In this document: positions 22,395 to 34,300 of the stretch, piece after piece
How the letters are laid out: each line of letters opens with the position of its first letter
How positions within the stretch are numbered: position 1 is the first letter of the stretch
NCBI GenBank assembly: GCA_002633025.1
Contig: NMRB01002750.1
Location: forward strand, 26,742-90,741
Length of the DNA: 64,000 nt
Reading direction: 5' to 3'
Origin: Notospermus geniculatus
Lineage: Eukaryota; Nemertea; Pilidiophora; Heteronemertea; Lineidae
The notes under the pieces: generated by a model
Told to the model about the DNA's origin: nothing
The model's database searches: none
Seen by the model: only the letters and a program-made list of their open reading frames with translations
Position numbers and translations under genes: made by a program

Positions 22395-25300
22395 ATGGCT
22401 GAAGATTTGGAAATCAAAACTGTAGAGATGCACACGGGAGGGGAACCCCTCCGTTTAGTTGTGTCCGGATTGCCACAAATCAAAGGAGCAACATTGCTTG
22501 AGAAAAGGAAGTATGCGAAAGAGCATCTGGATCACATCCGAAAGTTCCTCATGCGTGAGCCGCGTGGTCATTTGGACATGTACGGAGCCTATTTGGTTGA
22601 ACCGGATCACCCAGAGGCGGACTTGGCTGTCCTTTTCACTCACAACGAGGGCTACAGCACAATGTGTGGACATGCAACCATTGCTCTTGGACGATACGCA
22701 GTAGATAAAGGGCTCGTGAAAGACATCTCCCCTCCTGAGGTGGAGGTGAAAATTCAGGCACCAGCAGGACTGTTGCGCGTCTTCACACAAGTAGGTGAGA
22801 CGGGAAAATCAGGAGCTGTACGGTTTCTTAGTGTCCCGGCGTTTGCCATGGTGACGGGTAAGTTAGGGCAAAGTATGCGAAAGAGCATCTGGATCACATC
22901 CGAAAGTTCCTCATGCGTGAGCCGCGTGGTCATTTGGACATGTACGGAGCCTATTTGGTTGAGCCGGATCACCCAGAAGCGGACCTGGCTGTCCTTTTCA
23001 CTCACAACGAGGGCTACAGCACAATGTGTGGACATGCAACCATTGCTCTTGGACGATACGCAGTAGATAAAGGGCTCGTGAAAGACATCTCCCTTCCTGA
23101 GGTGGAGGTGAAAATTCAAGCACCAGCAGGATTGTTGCACGTCTTCACACAAGTAGATGCGACGGGAAAATCAGGAGCTGTACGGTTTCATAGTGTCCCG
23201 GCGTTTGCCATGGTGACGGGTAAGTTAGGGCTGCAACTGTAGGTCATGTCTTTTATCAAATTGGAGAAAGAAAGGAGCTGTATACTTAAGGAACGATTGT
23301 ACCAAATCATTTTTTTAGGTATTAATTGTTGGGCAGTTGTACTAAAAACGGATGGAATATGTAGTTTAGACACCACTCTATATTGTGAAAGAGAAAAAAT
23401 GTGACCATTAATACATAACTGAATGTTAAAACAAAGGGCTGGACATTTGCAAAATGACTGAAATGAAGCTAGCAGAAACACTCAAAATACTGATTAATGA
23501 ATTCGGTACATATGTTAGCTCAGTGTGTGTTTATTTTTTATTGCTGAAAACACCATCTTAAAACATCACTTTAAGAGATATTTGCATTCAAATCTAAAAC
23601 AAGTCAGCAATTTGCCTGATTCTACAGTTGTGTTCACGTTTGTGAGGACCTCATAGAGGGGGAAAAGGAAAACTAACATGACCAAAATGGTTGACTGAAT
23701 TGCCACAATCAGAATAATAATGTCCGGCCAAACAATTCGATGTAACCAATGTGACCAGTGATCAGTGTTATCACACACAGGATTCAAACCAAGGTCAGTA
23801 CTCAGGCTGACTCAGGTTAATTCAGTACAGCCTGAGTATTGAACTTGGTTTGAATCCTGTGGTGGTCACAATGGTTACATCGAATTGCCTGGATATTATT
23901 ATGATTGTGGCAATTCACCCAACCATTTGTGACCCGGCACAGCAAAATGAGTCGGAAGTCGCACAGAAGAAGACCGAAGGTGGAACCAGACAGCAACCAC
24001 AGAAATCGACCAAGTCAAATTTCACAATGGGCAGACAATCCTGAAATCAGCGAACCGTTGGTGTCACCTTGGACATGTTCGGTCTTCTTCTGTGCGCATT
24101 CCGACTCATTTTGTCGTGCCGGGTCACATTTGGTCATGTCAGTTTTCCTTTTCCCCCTCTATGAGGTCCTCGTGAACACAACTGTAGAATCAGGCAAATT
24201 GTTGACTTTTTTTCGTTTTGAATGCAAATATCTCTTGAAGTGCTATTTTAAAATGGTGTTTTCAGCAATAAAAGATACATGTAAATACACATTGAGCTAA
24301 CATATGTACCAGATCAGTATTTTGAGTGTTCCTGCTTCATTTAAGACATTTTGCAAATGTCCTTTGTTTTACCATTCAGTTACATTTTTTTCTCTTTCAC
24401 AATGAGTGATGTCTAAACTACATATTCCATCCATTTTTAATACAACTGCCTAACTATTAATACCTAAAAAATGACTTCAAGGTATTCCAACCACCAATGG
24501 CTTTTATAAAAATTTGAAGATAAAGGTTTCTTGTGGATCCCGTTTGTGCAATGCATGGCACGTTAGCACATTATTGTTCCTTGTATGAGAAGTATATGAA
24601 TCCACGGTGTTCACAGACATTTAGTACCGTACATTGGTGTGTTGTAATGCAGGTTACGTTCGATTTTGAATGGGGTCAACGAGTCATCAATGTTTCCGAA
24701 GCAGGTGTTCTTGAATTCTACCATCTATTTTTGATTCTACTCGTGTTTGTACACATGCACACACATTGACATTCTAAGCCACAAACAATTGGTCCAGCTT
24801 TGCAGAGGAATATGTCCATGATCAATAACTTCAGAGATACAGAGACTACGTACCGGTACNGACCAAAGTGGGCAACACTGCTCCTTAAGCTTGAATTGTA
24901 GACTGGGTTTGAACCTGTTCAAAAATATTTTGGCCTGATATGCCCAGGATATGACTGATTTCGTATCCGTCCTATTTGTCAGATAAGTGTGGGAGCCAAA
25001 AATATGACTAAATTTTGCTCTGATTTGTAATTCCGTTACCGAAGAATTGCCCAAAACCTACTAGGGAATACGGACTTGTTGGCATATTATTTTCAGATTC
25101 TGACACATACTTTATCTGTATTACGTGATCGGCCAACTTAAGTGTCTCAACCATCGTTCCATTATGATATAACCTGTGTACAAACGGAAGTATGCCATCT
25201 AAATCCTCACAGTTGTACGCGTGAACGTCATCTTTCATTTTACACCTAGATGTTTGGCCATACAAACTCTGAAGAATCTTTAGGGGGTTCCTTGGAACAG

Positions 25301-28300
25301 GAACGGTCACGTGCTCAAATGGTCGGTCATGAAGCGGGAATATATCGCTTTTTAACCACCTATATCTCGAAAATGTTGCACATCGAACGTATTCTTCGTC
25401 CGTCGTGTAGAAATACATATCCATGTATGGGCCTCTCCAACGCCCAATAGATTTATGATAATAGTCCAAATTAGATCGTGAATTCGAATATATCTTTAAT
25501 TCTTTGTCTAAGACTTGTTTAGCAACATATTCCTTCTGGGCTTCGATAGTCGAAATTATTTCACGTCTTTTTTCCAAAGGAAAATAAATGTCCACGTCAA
25601 TGTCGTATGGTATGAAGCCATGATGGCGCCAACTTCCCAGCAGAGTTCCGTAAAAAACGAAATGGTCCCAGTTGTGTTTATTCCCTAACTCAAGAATGAA
25701 ATTCAATATATCCAAAAACAGTTCTTTTTTCTCTCTCGAAACTTGTTTTTCTTCAATCATGTCACACATTTCTGCTGATCTATTACGCCTTTCCTCCGAA
25801 CATTTGATGAGCTTCTCATCATGATCTTGTTTCTTTACCATTCGACTCGTGGTCGTATCTGTACTTGAGCTGTTTCTTATCTCCTGTTGTATCATTTTCG
25901 GAGACAATGCCCCCCTAGCTATTTCTTGCGAGGCCAGCCCTTGATATTTTTCGGCCAGTTTCCGTAGGTCCGGCAAGCCGTTGTTGTAGTGGAAAACCCT
26001 CACGCCAACGATCCATCCTCCAAAAAAGATAGCCGCAGCCGTCACACATGATGATATAGTTAACCTACAAAAAGGAATCATTAAGTGAAGAAGCATTGGC
26101 CCTTCAAGTATTAGAAAAACTCAGATGTCCAGATCCAATTCGTTTACAAAGCATACAATATATTCATCGCGAAATGTCGTTGACAAGTATAACTACTACA
26201 CTTCAAGTTGTCAGTGTTCTACAGCCAGGCCAGTTTCACAGGGCGGTACCACCCTGTTCAAAATTCAGAGGTCATTTTACCACCCTGTTCAAAGGGGCTG
26301 TTTGTTTTCGTCAACTGAGGAATCTGAGTTGTGATCCTTGGAGAAAATGGAGAAAGCTATGAAGCTGCAAATTGCAGCGATTATTCTGTATACAGCACAA
26401 CAAATAATCCCTGCAATTTGCAAGTGCAGTGCATAGCTTCTTCCCTTTTCCCAAGGATCACAACTCAAGATTCCTCAAGTGACGAAAACGGACAGCCCCT
26501 TTTTACCACCCTGTTTAAAAATGTAACTTGCAATGCATTTTCTAATTACACCGTACCACCCTGTTTGAATTTTGGTTACTCCCACCCTGTTTGAAAAGCC
26601 AGGGCCTTAAAATCGTAGGAAAATGCAGTCAGTCATCCCACCCTGTTTGGAAAAATTCCTGGCTGAACACTGTAATATTCTGCGTTGGAAAATCTGCGAC
26701 GTGTCGTGACAGGAGGAGATTATCTCCTCCTGGTAGTGATTAAATCACTGCAGTACGGATTGCCTACCTCATTTTCCTGTTTTCAGTATCCAGAAAGGAA
26801 ACTCATCTTCAGCGTCCCATTCACAACTGATCATAATTTCCTACGTGCATCGCTTTTGACATCTGTTACGTTGGGCTGACTGTAGATCCCCATTTTATTG
26901 ATTCATTTTATTCATAGGCCTACCGGTCGAAATATCCAATGGTTCCATTAGTTGCTTATAGTTACCCTGCCTTAACCGATCCATCCGCATGGTGTTCATC
27001 CAATTTATTGAACAATCCACTATCTTGACGGCTGGTGCTTTGTTCTGTCCACAGTCAGTAATAGCAACAACTAGCATCACCTTTTCCTGTACTTATTAAA
27101 AAAAATACCATTCCTGAATTGTGGAAAATAAGACATATTGCTTCAAAATTTGCTGTCCTTCCATAAATTGGGTGTATAATACATCAAGTCTATTTTCGGG
27201 ACGAGAAATATCGGTTTCTGGTTTTGTTCATTTTGTTTCCTTGCTCAATGACTTTTATGAGATGTTAACTTGCCTCGTCACGCGGGGTGATGATTAGGCT
27301 GATGAAAATCATCTACCGGTAAACGAAAACGGATCTTTCGGTAAGTTTTCGACAGCTTCCGTCACATTCCGCACATGAAGAATCTTACCTCCCAACTTCA
27401 GTGTTTCGATGAAGGTGCCATTCGTACACTACGGTGGCCAAATATGAATACTAGTTCCACCTCAAACAGTCTGACGTCGTCTTTCCGCCATTTTCTTTTG
27501 AAGATTTTTGAGTGGACTTCACCAGTCGTTTGTTCAAACGGACGGGGTGTATTAAAGAGAACAGCCTATGCCTGCGAGGGAATGTTACACTTTTCACCCC
27601 GAGGCCCATCAGGGTCTTCGGGGTATTGTCATCACGCTGGCGTCTGTCTGTCTGGCGTCGTCGTCGTCCGTCGTCGTCGTCTGGCGTCGTCGGCGTCACG
27701 CAAAAACGACGTGAACGCTCTAACTTGAGAATGCTTCGGAATTTTCATCTCAAATTTGGTATGGTGATACCTCATGACATGACGCTTCTCGCTATTGAAA
27801 ATCGGCCGGATCTGATTCCTACTTTGGCCACCAGGGGGCACATAGTGAAATGACAAAATTTGCGATTACTCCTAAACTAGTCATCAAAACTTCATGAAAT
27901 TTTTATGGTGGGTGTATCCAGTCAGGGTACACAACATATCAGACGGGTTTTTGATTTGACCTACATTTCAAGGTCGCAGAGGTCAAAAGCTGAAATCTGA
28001 TTGGTCAACGACGTGAACGCTCTAACTTGAGAATGCTTTGGAATTTTCGTCTCACATTTTGTATGTTGATACCTCATGACATGACGCTTCTCGCTATTGA
28101 AAATCGACCGGATCTGATTCCTACTTTGGCCACCAGGGGGCACATAGTGAAATGACAAAATTTGCGATTACTCCTAAACTAGTCATCGAAACTTCATGAA
28201 ATTTTTATGGTGGGTGTATCCAGTCAGGGTACACAACATATCAGACGGGTTTTTCATTAGACCTACATTTCAAGGTGACAGAGGCCGAGGGGTTATGCCC

Positions 28301-31300
28301 GCAACAGCGTGGCTATTTTTAGTATCTCCAATGGTGTGGAAGTTGATATCCATGTCATAGAATGACTCGACAGTATAGAACCCATTGGATCTGTGATCTG
28401 ACAAAGTTGTACTGTTATTTTATGTTGGGATTATTGTGGGGCCTCCTCCTGCCCTCCTCCTACGCCCAGTGAACTGTCGAAGTATAGACGTGTGCACTCT
28501 TAATTCGTGCTTTATTTACCTTCATTCTCAACTTGTGCTTCCACGGTGTCAGTGAGATCACGCCCGAAGTTGGCCCCTATCAACATCATGTATAAATCCA
28601 TGCTGCCGCCAACTGCCAAAGGGTTCCGCCATGACAAAATGCTTCCAACTTGATTTTCTTTCCGATCCCAAAATGAATTGTTTGTTGTATCCAAGTCCAC
28701 CTTCTTTTTTCGGCTGTAACTTCTTGTCGTTCGATGGCGTCATACATCTTCGTTTTCCTCTTGTGCAAGGAGTGCAGAGAATAGGAGTGAAGCTCGGCTG
28801 CTTTCTTTGTTTCGGCTACTTGCCACAGATAGGCCCTCTTGCATTGAACCCAAGCGGATAAATCAACGCTACACTATCCTCCCAAGCACGAAAAGAAGCA
28901 GATGGCTGCAAAGGCGGAGGCGCAGGACAAGAATTAATTAAAACTGCTTGCTTGACCATGGCTATAATTTAGGCACTCTGTGGGAATTCATCGTTTTGCG
29001 GCGATGGCCGTTTTATCAAATACATGTAGGTCCAAAAACGCAAGGTTGCTACTTGTACTAGTACAAGTATAGCAACCTATAGATGTATTGCAATGCGGCA
29101 AATAGCTCAACTTTCACAAGCGGTGCTCACAAACAAATCTCTGGTGAAGTACGTTATACATGTATATGCCAACATCTAGTGAATTTCGACGAAATACATG
29201 TGTACTTCGATAAATGTTGTAGAATGCCAAAAATTAGACTTTTATGGATAAGCCCAATGCCAGTCTTTCCACAGAGGGTATTACCGAAAATATATCGGGT
29301 GGGCCAAAAAAAACGCATCGAACTTCAGATCTTGATTTCTCAACAACTGTCTATTATAATTCAATGAAATATGGTACCGTATACCAAAGGAAAATAAATG
29401 TCCACGTCAATGTCGTATGGTATGAAGCCATGATGGCGCCAACTTCCCAGCAGAGTTCCGTAAAAAACGAAATGGGTCCAGTTGTGTTTATTCCCTAACT
29501 CAAGAATGAAATTCAATATATCCAAAAACAGTTCTTTTTTCTCTCTCGAAACTTGTTTTTCTTCAATCATGTCACACATTTCTGCTGATCTATTACGCTT
29601 TTCCTCCGAACATTTGATGAGCTTCTCATCATGATCTTGTTTCGTTACCATTCGATTCGTGGTCGCATCTGTGCTTGAGCTGTTTCTTATCTCCTGTTGT
29701 ATCATTTTCGGAGACAGTGCGCCCCTAGCTATCTCGTGCGAGGCCAGCCCTTGATATTTTTCGGCCAGTTTCCGTAGGTCCGGCAAGCCGTTGTTGTAGT
29801 GGAAAACCCTCACGCCAACGATGCATCCTCCAATAAAGATAGCCGCAGCCGTCACACATGATGATATAGTTAACCTATACAAAAAGGAATCATTTAGTGA
29901 AGAAGCATTGGCCCTTCAAGTATTAGAAAAACTCAGATGTCCAGATCCAATTCGTTAACAAAGCATACAATATATTCATCGCGAAATGTCGTTGACAAGT
30001 ATAACTACTACACTTCAAGTTGTCAGTGTTCTACAGCCAGCTAGGCCAGTTTCACAGGGCGGTACCACCCTGTTCAAAGTTCAGAGGTCATTTTACCACC
30101 CTGTTCAAAGGGGCTGTTTGTTTTCGTCAACTGAGGAATCTGAGTTGTGATCCTTGGAGAAAATGGAGAAAGCTATGAAGCTGCAAATTGCAGCGATTAT
30201 TCTGTACAGCACAACAAATAATCCCTGCAATTTGCAAGTGCAGTGCATACTTTCTTCCCTTTTCCCAAGGATCACAACTCAAGATTCCTCAAGTGACGAA
30301 AACGACAGCCCCTTTTTACCACCCTGTTTAAAAATGTAACTTGCAATGCATTTTCTAATTACACCGTACCACCCTGTTTGAATTTTGGTTCTCCCACCCT
30401 GTTTGAAAAGCCAGGGCCTTAAAATCGTAGGAAAATGCAGTCAGTCATCCCACCCTGTTTGGAAAAATTCCTGGCTAGAACACTGTTATATTCTGCGTTG
30501 GAAAATCTGCGACGTGTCGTGACAGGAGGAGATTATCTCCTCCTGGTAGTGATTAAATCACTGCAGTACGGATTGCCTACCTCATTTTCCTGTTGTCAGT
30601 ATCCAGAAAGGAAACTAATATCTTCAGCGTCCCATTCACAACTGATCATAATTTCCTACGTGCATACGTTGGGCTGACAGTAGATCCCCATTTAATTGAT
30701 TCATTTTATTCATAGGCCTACCGGTCGAAAACTCCAATGGTTCCATTAGTTGCTTATAGTTACCCTGCCTTAACCGATCCATCCGCACGCACGGTGTTCA
30801 TCCAATTTATTGAACAATCCACTATCTTGACGGCTGGTGCTTTGTTCTGTCCACAGTCAGTCATAGCAACAAAACTAGCATCGCCTTTTCCTGTACTTAA
30901 AAAAATACCATTCCTGAATTGTGGAAAATAAGACATATTGCTTCAAAATTTGCTGTCCTTCCATAAATTGGGTGTATAATACATCAAGTCTATTTTCGGG
31001 ACGAGAAATATCGGTTTCTGGTTTTGTTCATTTTGTTTCCTTGCTCAATGACTTTTATGAGATGTCAACTTGCCTCGTCACGCGGGGTGATGATTAGGCT
31101 GATGAAAATCATCTACCGGTAAACGAAAACGGATCTCTTGGTAAGTTTTCGACAGCTTCCGTCACATTCCGCACATGTAGAATCTTACCTCCCAACTTCA
31201 GTGTTTCGATGAAGGTGCCATTCGTACACTACGGTGGCCAAATATGAATACTAGTTCCACCTCAAACAGTCTGACGTCGTCTTTCCGCCATTTTCTTTTG

Positions 31301-34300
31301 AAGATTTTTGAGTGGACTTCAGTCGTTTGTTCAAACGGACGGGGTGTATTAAAGAGAACAGCCTATGCCTGCGAGGGAATGTTACACTTTTTAGTATCTC
31401 CAATGGTGTGGAAGTTGATATCCATGTCATAGAATGACTCGACAGTATATCTAGAACCCATTGGATCTGTGATCTGACAAAGTTACTGCTATTTTATGTT
31501 GGGATTATTGTGGGGCCTCCTCCTGCGGTCAAGTTCTCCAACGCCCAGTGAACTGTCGAATTATAGACGTGTGCACTCTTAATTCGTGCTTTATTTACCT
31601 TCATTCTCAACTTCTAGCGTCCAATGGAACTACCTAGTATGTCACATTTTGGTATTTTCGAGAAAAATGGGTTTATATTTCCAGGTCCAATATTAAGAGT
31701 TGGAATGACAACTTGGAAGAGTTTTGTTGTGGAAAACACTTCTAGGCCTAGGCCTAATCAAATTGTTCTGAAGTACATTTTAAAATGTTTAAAAAAAATG
31801 TTATATAACAGGATTAAATGCGACTTGCTATGTTTTACCTCTGTTTTCATGCTGACTTTGCAAAGGTAAAAACCTAGCAAGTCACAATTCTGATGCTTAC
31901 TGATGTCCCTTGGAGTAATAAATGAGACAAATTGTAAATAGACGAATAGAAAGTTTATTAATTTTAAAAATAAAACCATTTCGAACTTCGTAAACACTCA
32001 AGCACACTTCAGTGACTCACATGAGGTACAGAGGAAAAACATAGTAAGTAACATGTGCATATCACTGAACAAAGCAGGCAAGTGTGCTCTTACTAGGTTT
32101 TACTTTGGGAAGCATTGACCGAGTGGTGCACTTACTATGCTTTACGTTTCTCATTCTGAGGCTTTGGCGGACATTTTGTAAACAAAAACTGTTTATTATG
32201 GTGAAAAAATTACCTTTGAAGTACGAATTTGGCCTTAACTCAGTTTTTCCAAAAATGTGACTTACTAGGTAGTTCCATTGGACGCTAGACTTGTGCTTCC
32301 ACGGTGTCAGTGAGATCACGCCCGAAGTTGGCCCCTATCAACATCATGTATAAATCCATGCTGCCGCCAACTGCCAAAGGGTTCCGCCATGATAAAATGC
32401 TTCCAACTTGATTTTCTTTCCGATCCCAAAATGAATTGTTTGTAGTATCCAAGTCCACCTTCTTTTTTCGGCTGTAACTTCTTGTCGTTCGATGGCGTCA
32501 TACATCTTTTGACTTTGTTTTCCTCTTGTGCAAGGAGTGCAGAGAATAGGAGTGAAGCTCGGCTGCTTTCTTTGTTTCGGCTACTTGCCACAGATAGGCC
32601 CTCTTGCATTGAACCCACTGAAGCGGATAAATCAACGCTATTCCCCACTATCCTCCCAAGCACGAAAAGAAGCAGATGGCTGGAAAGGCGGAGGCTTGCT
32701 TGACCACGGCTATGATTTAGGCACTCTGTGGGAATAGGAGCTGTCAGCGAGTTGACCACTAGGTGTCACTAGGGCCCAATTCAATGCATCTAGCGGACCC
32801 AGTCATTATCGATCGAGCAGCGATCATAATAGATTTCCTGTGAATCCAGGTAAAAAAGGCACTGGTAAAAAAGGCACCGGTAAAAAAGGCACGGTAAAAA
32901 GGCACTGGTAAAAAAGGCACCGGTAAAAAAGGCACTGGTAAAAAAGGCACATAAAAATCACCGGGTAGGTAAAAAAGGCACACTTGTCAGAAAATTGCAG
33001 GAGGGTGGAATAGGGAATATCATGTTTCATTTATGGCAGATTTCTGTAAACTTCACATGCGAATAAGGAAAAAGGAACATTCGAATAAGGGAAAAGGACA
33101 AAGGAGCTAACTTCAGATTCGAATAAGGAAAAACGCGAATAAGGAAAAAGGAAAAAGGAGCCAAGATCACATGCGAATAAGGAAAAAGGAAAAAGGAGCC
33201 AACTTCACATTCGAATAAGGAAAAAGGAAAAAGGAAAAAGGAGCCAAGTTCACGCACCCTTTTTTACCAGTGCCTTTTTTACCGTACACCATTTCCTGTA
33301 CATTTGGTCCGCTAAGACTGTGCTGCCATCATCTGTTAGCAATATGCGCGGCTGACTGCTCCTATTCATCGTTTTGCGGCGATGGCCGTTTTATCAAATA
33401 CATGTGGGTCCAAAAACGCAAGGTTGCTACTTGTACTATGTTAGTACAATTAAGTATAGCAATAGATGTATTGCAATGCGGCAAATAGCTCAACTTTCAC
33501 AAGCGGTGCTCACAAACAAATCTCTGGTGAAGTACGTCATGTACGTTATATATGCCAGCATCTAGTGAATTTCGACGAAATACGGTACTTCGATAAATGT
33601 TGTAGAATGCCAAAAATTAGACTTTTATGAATAAGCCCAATGCCAGTCTTTCCACAGAGGGTATTACCGAAAATATAGATCCTATCTATTTTCGGTATTA
33701 CCCATATAATAATCGGACATGATTGGATTTTCTGGGCATGTTCGTCCGTCTGAAGTAAAATTAATGTGAAGGTCCAGCGACCTTGTGCTCACCCGGGTGT
33801 AAGCAGGCTATCAGGGGAAATGAATGACAAAGTAATGTGAAGTTGAAATCTTCCGGGTCACGTTGGCATAGATCTACACATACATGTTGAGCGGTCAGTA
33901 TGTATCTTCTAGAACAAATTCAGGTTTTAGAACTTTCTAGACCTTGCTAATGTTATTGAGGTCGGCCTACTGACAAAAGTCAATTTTTAAGATGGATGAT
34001 TGGCCGCCATATTTGAAGCCCAACTGGGCGAAAAACACACGCACCCAAGGTTTGGTAGGCCTATCTAGATATACTAGTTCATATACTTCTATACATGTAT
34101 CTGGCCATGCGGCGCAGGTAGCCTACAGCTTTATTTCGAATCCCTCTTTTTCAGATGCCGAGGTGATTGTTCCTGGCTATGGAAAAGTCACGTTAGACGT
34201 TGGGTTCGGAGGGGCGTTTTATGCAGTCGTCCCAGTATCCAGATTTGATCTGGACCTCGACACGGCGCCCATACCTGAACTCGTCAAAGTCGGAATGGCA

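Larger units (their letters stand above)
25574..29290. repeat. Tandem duplication, unit 1
   Basis: From CCAAAGGAAAATAAATG inside LicD copy A to GTATTACCGAAAATATA, this segment recurs at 29384-33675 in the same orientation with only a few percent mismatch in the stretches compared. It contains the 5' two-fifths of LicD copy A, a hairpin, a LicD pseudogene and flanking sequence. Unit 1 alone carries an insertion at 27592-28313. It lacks the two insertions present in unit 2. Confidence 0.8.
29384..33675. repeat. Tandem duplication, unit 2
   Basis: Second copy of the segment that starts at 25574. Its left edge cuts LicD copy B just after the acidic metal site. Relative to unit 1 it has two extra insertions (31614-32288 and 32736-33363) and lacks the 27592-28313 insert. 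After 33675 the copies diverge: unit 2 continues into a short hairpin (TACCGAAAATATAGATC, then CTATCTATTTTCGGTA). Confidence 0.8.

Noticed and set aside
22455-23152. Minus-strand frames of 111 and 132 codons opposite L3HYPDH exon 1
   Set aside because: They are antisense shadows of the conserved exon and its duplicate; the plus strand carries the catalytic motifs.
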